Part shown: piece after piece, positions 29,564-33,068 of the stretch
Layout: every line of letters starts with the position of its first letter
Position numbering within the stretch: the first letter of the stretch is position 1
IMG/VR virus record: IMGVR_UViG_3300037208_000030
Span: 1 to 33,068 of that record
Reading direction: 5' to 3' (one strand)
DNA length: 33,068 nucleotides
DNA from: a virus
Notes under the pieces: model-generated
What the model was told of the DNA's origin: nothing
The model's database searches: none
Seen by the model: the letters and a program-made list of their open reading frames with translations, nothing else
Made by a program: the position numbers and the translations under genes

Positions 29564-29749
29564 TCACTCTCCTATGTCGTCTGCTAGAACTGTTACTCGC
29601 CTTCCAGCAGTCATTCTATCGACGGCCTTTGTTGCTTCGTCGTTCATTAGCGTTAGCATCCACGCCTGAAATTTCGTGAGGGCTGCTTTGCTAACCTTAT
29701 GTGCGCCTGCGTCTTTTAGCGCACTTCTAAACATAGATTCGCTTATCAT
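29564..29749 (-). CDS. Archaeal-type histone-fold protein
   Basis: 61 residues. ATG 29749 is chosen because GGAGGTGA lies 8 bases upstream; the in-frame GTG at 29761 falls inside that site. The sequence MFRSALKDAGAHKVSKAAL matches helix 1 and loop 1 of archaeal histones (HMf: IIKDAGAERVSDDA). A long central helix (FQAWMLTLMNDEATKAVDRM) and then AGRRVTVLADDIGE match loop 2 and the start of helix 3 (GRKTIKAEDI). It is slightly shorter than HMf and ends right after DDI. It should dimerise and bind or compact viral or host DNA. Neighbouring genes are small zinc-binding proteins and a possible ssDNA-associated protein. Confidence 0.85.
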   Translation of the reverse strand: MISESMFRSALKDAGAHKVSKAALTKFQAWMLTLMNDEATKAVDRMTAGRRVTVLADDIGE

Positions 29750-29960
29750 CTTTGATCTCACCTCCTTTATTTGCTAATTCAGTACCGTAAGACATTCCTC
29801 TTCTCGACAGAGCACGACAAGATTCGCAAAGTGTTCTAGGGCGTCCTCGGTGATTGTTCCGGTACGCCCCGGCTCCGTGCGTCCAGTTTGTGCGAACAAA
29901 CATTTGCCCACACGGACACTGAACCAGTTCCGTCTCTTGCGGATGTGTGCGCCCCGTCAT
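29727..29960 (-). CDS. Small zinc-ribbon protein
   Basis: 77 residues. GGAGTAGGT precedes ATG. CPCGQMFVR and LCESCRALS give a CxC...CxxC zinc site flanked by Arg- and His-rich segments (TNWTHGAGAYRNNHRGRPRT). This suggests nucleic-acid binding. Its last 23 bases overlap the histone gene, so the two are probably translated together. Possibly works with the histone on viral DNA, by context only. Confidence 0.65.
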   Translation of the reverse strand: MTGRTHPQETELVQCPCGQMFVRTNWTHGAGAYRNNHRGRPRTLCESCRALSRRGMSYGTELANKGGEIKDDKRIYV

Positions 29961-29962
29961 AC

Positions 29963-30208
29963 CTACTCCGTATGCACCCTGTATAAGTGGCCGTCAAGGA
30001 AGAAGCTTAGTTCAATCTTCCCGACGCTCGCGTTGATGTCCACTGCTTTTTCTTTGAACTCCATTACGAGCCCCTCTGCGAGTATCCGCATAAGCGCCGG
30101 TGTGCGCTCTTTCTCCGGCAGCTCCCTTGCGAAATGAAAGACGCCTTTGTCGTCAGCCACTACGGCGTTGTCTAAGTTGTGGGAGTTATAACAATCACCG
30201 GAATACAT
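29963..30208 (-). CDS. Unknown alpha/beta protein
   Basis: 81 residues starting at ATG 30208, which overlaps the previous TGA (TGATG) and has AGGT just upstream. It contains VADDKGVFHFARELPEKERT, a helix PALMRILAEGLVMEFKEKA and strands KIELSFFLDGHLYRVH. There is no zinc site or membrane segment. It is coupled to the possible ssDNA-associated gene upstream and to the zinc-ribbon gene downstream. No family recognised. Confidence 0.6.
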   Translation of the reverse strand: MYSGDCYNSHNLDNAVVADDKGVFHFARELPEKERTPALMRILAEGLVMEFKEKAVDINASVGKIELSFFLDGHLYRVHTE

Positions 30209-30858
30209 CACTTACCTGCCGGTTCAAACTGTCGCGAGCTACGCAACCAGTCTTTGACTGTTGGATATTCATTTCCAGTAGTAGCACTGACTTTGTTCTT
30301 GACCACGATCTGCAGGTGCCGTCCAACTAAATCATCACTTTCGATGTCCAGTGGAGGGTTCGCACCAAAGATCGCGGTCAACAACGCCGTCAACTGACTC
30401 TTCTTATGGCGGCTCATTGAAGTCCTGCCTTCGAGGGCCACACCGTCTACAGTGACATAGAGAACGTGCATGAAGCACGCTTGCATCGGCTCGCCAGTTG
30501 CAGGGTCCGTATGGAAGTTATCAGGTTCTATAGCTTGCCACGCCCTGTCAATCTTTACCTCATACATACCCTCTTCCCAGAACGACTTGCGAGGTACTGG
30601 CTTGAGGCTGAATGTCTGATGCTCAGGAAAACCCTCTTCGTCAGCCTCCATTCGCTGCGCGGGTGTTGCCTGCGCCGGCTGCGATCGTACAACCGTTTCG
30701 TTGCGGTAAGGCTTCTGGACTGGCGCTTCTGCGCGAATCTCTTCGGGCTCTATCACGCGCTTGTCTGGCTGTGGCTTGCCGTGAGATATTTTGAAGCCGT
30801 TCGTTGTTGCTTCGCGTTCTTCGTCTTCAGATGGAACAAATTCTTCTTGATTCTTCAT
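30208..30858 (-). CDS. Possible ssDNA-associated protein (DUF669-like pattern)
   Basis: 216 residues. The first 90 are acidic and disordered (SEDEEREATTNGF, RVIEPEEIRAEAPVQKP). The folded part (95-210) has FWEEGMYEVKIDRAWQ, MQACFMHVLYVTVDGVALEG, a helix HKKSQLTALLTAIFG, then DDLVGRHLQIVVKNK and NEYPTVKDWLRS. This order (EGxYE, a beta stretch, QLxALLxAxFG, VGRxLxIxV, YPxVxxWL) resembles the OB-like DUF669 proteins of phages, linked to recombination and ssDNA binding. A long-shot assignment by pattern only. Its 5' end overlaps the HNH gene at 30827. Confidence 0.45.
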   Translation of the reverse strand: MKNQEEFVPSEDEEREATTNGFKISHGKPQPDKRVIEPEEIRAEAPVQKPYRNETVVRSQPAQATPAQRMEADEEGFPEHQTFSLKPVPRKSFWEEGMYEVKIDRAWQAIEPDNFHTDPATGEPMQACFMHVLYVTVDGVALEGRTSMSRHKKSQLTALLTAIFGANPPLDIESDDLVGRHLQIVVKNKVSATTGNEYPTVKDWLRSSRQFEPAGK

Positions 30859-31369
30859 ATTTCAAATACTCTTCTTCGGTTTTAGCGCCTTTAGAGAAAT
30901 TGCAGGCTGAGCATGCAAGTGCGATGTTGCTTATCTCGTTCGAACCACCTCTTGCGAGGGGTGTTTTATGATCTACGTGGATGTCTCGATCGAACGAGGC
31001 GTAAAGTAACCGCCCGCAATAGTAACACCTTCCTTCCTGTGCTTCAAATCTCTCACTCAATTCATCGGCAGTAAATGCACCGCCGTTCCCTAATAATCGC
31101 GCTCGGCGCTTATGGTGTTTCACTCTCACTTTTTCTGGGTTCGCCTTGTCCCATTCTCGCCACCATTGCTGGTAACGTGCATGGTTTTGCTGGCGGTATT
31201 GTTTTTCTTGCTCAGCGATTTTCTGCTTGTTCTCTGCTCGATACTTCTGCATATATGATTTTACATACTCTTTGTTCGTTAAACGCCACTTCAAGGCGTA
31301 GTCTTTGACATGCTGACAGTTATCAGCACGCCACTTTTGCAGATATTCCGCAGACGAATGCGCTGGCAT
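30827..31369 (-). CDS. HNH endonuclease with basic N-terminal repeats
   Basis: 180 residues. The C-terminal core has the classical HNH/zinc arrangement CYYCGRLL, then DIHVDHKTPLARGGSNEISN, then LACSACNFSKG, with Cys pairs before and after the HNH. Residues 1-90 are short Lys/Gln/Tyr-rich units (YLQKWRADN, YALKWRLTN, YMQKYRAEN, QYRQQN), a helical repeat common before phage HNH domains and likely DNA-binding. The gap upstream (31370-31535) holds only a 9-residue frame (MAKVNERLN) and a small palindrome. Probably a free-standing mobile endonuclease. Confidence 0.85.
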   Translation of the reverse strand: MPAHSSAEYLQKWRADNCQHVKDYALKWRLTNKEYVKSYMQKYRAENKQKIAEQEKQYRQQNHARYQQWWREWDKANPEKVRVKHHKRRARLLGNGGAFTADELSERFEAQEGRCYYCGRLLYASFDRDIHVDHKTPLARGGSNEISNIALACSACNFSKGAKTEEEYLKYEESRRICSI

Positions 31370-31535
31370 CTTCAGTTCAACCTTTCATTTACTTTTGCCA
31401 TTTTCTTCTATTCCTTCATTTTGTTTCCCGTAGGAAATAGCAGAGTGAAAGGTTATGGCGACGGCCTCGAACCTTTGGAGATGATTCGTGAGGTAAGTTA
31501 CCTGCTAGGGAATAACTAACCGTCGTTTCCATCTC

Positions 31536-32024
31536 TCACTCTACCAACGAGTGCTTCCAAGTGCGTTCTCTTACTATTAAAGAAATCGTAGAGATTGACA
31601 CTTCGTATTCTTCCGCTATTTCTGTTTGAGTTGCGCCCATATCATAGAAGAACCGGATGTGGTTCACTTCTCTTTGGGTTAGCTTTGCGGTTCCGCTTTG
31701 TTCGGCGGTCGGGCCTTTGGCATTGAAGCGGCCCTTCTTGATGCAATCCTGCATGTTATCTTTTTGTGTTCCCACAAATAGATGATCCGGATTCACGCAA
31801 GCCGGCGTATCGCAGCGATGCAAAACAAACAAGCCGTTCGGAATCTCACCGTTAACTAGCTTATACATAATTCGATGCACCCGTTCCTCGTGGCCATTCC
31901 GGCTCATTTTTCCGTAGCCATGGTCATCCTTAACGCCGTTCCAAAGCCAGCAAGACCCCCTATGGCCGCTTACTTCGATCTGTGAGAAAAGTCTTGGCTC
32001 TAATGGTTGGATCGCTCCCATCAT
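31536..32024 (-). CDS. HNH homing-type endonuclease with C-terminal HTH
   Basis: 162 residues. CWLWNGVKDDHGYGKMSRNG, then VHRIMYKLVNGEIPNG, then LHRCDTPACVNPDHLFVG and TQKDNMQDCIKKGR give an HNH_3 core preceded by an NUMOD4-like WxW/NG entry motif. The C-terminal helix-turn-helix (TAKLTQREVNHIRFFY, TQTEIAEEYEVSISTISLI) is related to the HNH at 26222 and the regulator at 31960. Its first 65 bases overlap that regulator, suggesting insertion at its 3' end. Confidence 0.85.
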   Translation of the reverse strand: MMGAIQPLEPRLFSQIEVSGHRGSCWLWNGVKDDHGYGKMSRNGHEERVHRIMYKLVNGEIPNGLFVLHRCDTPACVNPDHLFVGTQKDNMQDCIKKGRFNAKGPTAEQSGTAKLTQREVNHIRFFYDMGATQTEIAEEYEVSISTISLIVRERTWKHSLVE

Positions 32025-32442
32025 GAATCACCGCCGTCAACGCTTCAAACTTCTTTTGTTCCTGTAGATATACCCTTCTAACAGCGGGTTTACCCTTCAC
32101 CCGAACGGTGTAGATATGGCCCATTGCTTCCAGTGAGTTGATCCGATACCGTATGAACTGCTCATTACAGACTATGCCAAGCACATTTCCCTCTGCTTCA
32201 AGATTAACACAGCGGTAGACATCCATCATTGACAGCCCTTCGCTCTGTTTGATACATCGGAGTATCCACTTATCAACAGCATCGAGCTTGCGCCGGAGAC
32301 CTTTAAGCACCTGGCCATTAACTATCCGACTGATTGTCTTCTGGGAAACGCCATACTCGCGTCCAAGCGCCGGCTGATTCTTTTCATGCTCTCGATACTT
32401 CCGTTGTATCTCTTCTCTTTGGAACTTTGTAAGCTTGGCCAT
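31960..32442 (-). CDS. Helix-turn-helix regulator with two DNA-binding domains
   Basis: 160 residues from ATG; there is no close ribosome binding site. Residues 1-45 form a helix-turn-helix (AKLTKFQREEIQRKYREHEK, ALGREYGVSQKTISRIVNGQ) homologous to the HNH C-terminal domains in this window. Residues 52-130 form a winged-helix unit (LDAVDKWILRCIKQSEGLSM, IRYRINSLEAMGHIYTVRVK). The last 30 residues overlap the HNH gene and may be an altered end. Likely a viral repressor or activator of the minus-strand block. Confidence 0.7.
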   Translation of the reverse strand: MAKLTKFQREEIQRKYREHEKNQPALGREYGVSQKTISRIVNGQVLKGLRRKLDAVDKWILRCIKQSEGLSMMDVYRCVNLEAEGNVLGIVCNEQFIRYRINSLEAMGHIYTVRVKGKPAVRRVYLQEQKKFEALTAVIHDGSDPTIRAKTFLTDRSKRP

Positions 32443-32469
32443 AGTTGGGTCTATACTTCCTCTGTTACT

Positions 32470-32751
32470 TTACTCCATCGGCAACCGGATCAGGACTTCC
32501 GGGGCTGCATAGTGCGCGTATATCACATAGACTATCGGGATTAACCAACTGATCCCCAACGTGAAGACCGTCAGGATCGCAGCTAGGACTATCGACACGA
32601 TAATACCTGCCCCTGATCCCCACGACTTTTTCTTCAGCAACGCTGACCGCTCTCCCGATTCCTTGACCGTGTAGCCCTGAGTCATAAAGTCGTCGATAAC
32701 ACGGGCCATCTCTTTGTCGTCTGCTACTTCTCTAATTCTTGGACTTACCAT
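32470..32751 (-). CDS. Two-helix membrane protein
   Basis: 93 residues with GGAGGTGAATTGA before ATG. A cytoplasmic N-terminal part (DKEMARVIDDFMTQGYTVKE, then SALLKKKSWG) of a type common in archaeal and viral small proteins is followed by two adjacent hydrophobic helices (GIIVSIVLAAILTVFTLGIS, WLIPIVYVIYAHYAA). The N-terminal motif DDFxTQGYxVKExGExSALxKKK is shared by a family of archaeal membrane proteins of unknown function. Role in the virus unknown. Confidence 0.65.
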   Translation of the reverse strand: MVSPRIREVADDKEMARVIDDFMTQGYTVKESGERSALLKKKSWGSGAGIIVSIVLAAILTVFTLGISWLIPIVYVIYAHYAAPEVLIRLPME

Positions 32752-32911
32752 TCAATTCACCTCCTAACACGTGCATTCGCTTTGTTTTATCTCTCACCGC
32801 TTTTGGCGAAACTCTCCCGAGGAAGAGAAACACCGCTGCTGCAGTGAGGATAACCAGCACAACTACATTCGTCACATATCGCTTCACTTTCATTCTTCGC
32901 TTCATCTTCAT
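32732..32911 (-). CDS. 59-residue single-pass membrane protein
   Basis: The ATG overlaps the upstream stop (ATGA). The N terminus is strongly basic (KMKRRMKVKRY), followed by a single transmembrane helix (VTNVVVLVILTAAAVFLFLG), and a basic polar tail. The positive-inside pattern suggests an external C terminus. Its 3' end overlaps the next gene by 20 bases and contains that gene's ribosome binding site (GGAGGTGA). Function unknown. Confidence 0.65.
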   Translation of the reverse strand: MKMKRRMKVKRYVTNVVVLVILTAAAVFLFLGRVSPKAVRDKTKRMHVLGGELNGKSKN

Positions 32912-33048
32912 GAGCTCACTCCTATCAATTCCTTCTTTGCTTCAATGGCCTGGATACAACCTTCGACCTCGCAGATCGCACAGTCGCGACGGGTGTATTT
33001 AACGTCTAAGATTAGACAGTTGTCTGTGTCCAGAATCTCTTCGTTCAT
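32908..33048 (-). CDS. 46-residue Cys-containing small protein
   Basis: ATG 33048 has GGAGG nine bases upstream. The peptide has Cys at 11, 23, 26 and 31 (NCLILDV, RDCAICEVEGC), a plausible metal site, then a short helix (IQAIEAKKELIG). The stop overlaps the next start. It is one of several small Cys-rich genes in this block. Function unknown. Confidence 0.6.
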   Translation of the reverse strand: MNEEILDTDNCLILDVKYTRRDCAICEVEGCIQAIEAKKELIGVSS

Positions 33049-33068
33049 ACACGGCGGCCTCCAAGTTT
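33045..33068 (-). CDS. Possible C-terminal end of a gene running off the window
   Basis: The last 24 bases on the minus strand read KLGGRRV and stop, with the TGA overlapping the next ATG in the same coupled style as its neighbours. Too short for more than a hint. Confidence 0.25.
   Translation of the reverse strand, partial: KLGGRRV

Noticed and set aside
31310-31519. 69-codon plus frame across the gap at 31370-31535
   Set aside because: It is mostly antisense to the HNH gene; only its last 24 codons (VKGYGDGLEPLEMIREV) lie in the gap, and no ribosome binding site supports them.
31370-31535. Possible promoter or small RNA in the gap between two HNH genes
   Set aside because: Only a 5-bp palindrome and a 9-codon frame were seen; no TATA-like element or stable structure.
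1-33068. tRNA, rRNA, integrase, attachment sites
   Set aside because: None was recognised by eye on either strand, although short tRNA-like folds cannot be excluded without a covariance search.

Overview
The window is part of the genome of a long-tailed virus or provirus (Caudoviricetes, siphovirus-like tail). I infer that it infects an archaeon, probably a euryarchaeon such as a methanogen. The main evidence is a 61-residue protein at 29564-29749 (minus strand) that reads as an archaeal histone fold, with KDAGA, VS, a central helix, a GRR loop and a terminal DDI. Strong GGAGGTGA-type ribosome binding sites and a virus-sized C1A cysteine peptidase instead of a murein lysin are compatible with this, but do not prove it. 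Capsid, portal, terminase and integrase genes are not in the window and would lie outside it.

Plus strand, 1-23.1 kb: densely packed late genes, many with overlapping stop and start codons. First come surface or fibre-like genes: a leucine-rich repeat protein truncated by the window edge, proteins sharing a 40-residue repeat, and BppU-like proteins (1-3.05 kb). Then come neck and tail-tube genes (3.1-5.6 kb), tail chaperones G and GT with a -1 slippery site (5.6-6.6 kb), a 1459-residue tape measure, a 1231-residue distal tail protein loaded with inserted domains, and a Gp37-like tail-tip protein. These are followed by three fibre or hydrolase-like genes, a glutaredoxin-like protein, a beta-helix tailspike, a very basic small protein, two coiled-coil proteins and a holin-like protein. 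The block ends in a hairpin plus T tract at 23.12 kb.

Minus strand, 23.6-33.07 kb: a convergent block of small genes. It holds a C1A peptidase with a beta-propeller tail, several small Cys-rich or zinc-ribbon proteins, a PD-(D/E)XK nuclease resembling Holliday-junction resolvases, winged-helix regulators, three HNH endonucleases, a TIM-barrel-like hydrolase with a beta-propeller tail, the histone, a possible ssDNA-associated protein and small membrane proteins.

The most striking theme is domain sharing. One TIM-barrel-like domain occurs in the distal tail protein, in a free-standing tail gene and in a minus-strand gene. Tectonin-like propeller blades occur in four proteins in counts of 2, 6, 3 and 3. 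A small beta module is inserted in loops of four structural proteins. Thiol-active domains (thioredoxin-like, DnaJ-type CxxCxGxG, glutaredoxin-like) appear in tail genes. I infer that the tail tip carries its own carbohydrate-binding, hydrolytic and redox equipment for crossing a proteinaceous, perhaps disulfide-linked, archaeal envelope, and that the exit enzymes reuse the same modules. A second theme is three minus-strand reading frames with convincing protein content and a ribosome binding site but no ATG, GTG or TTG at the expected start.
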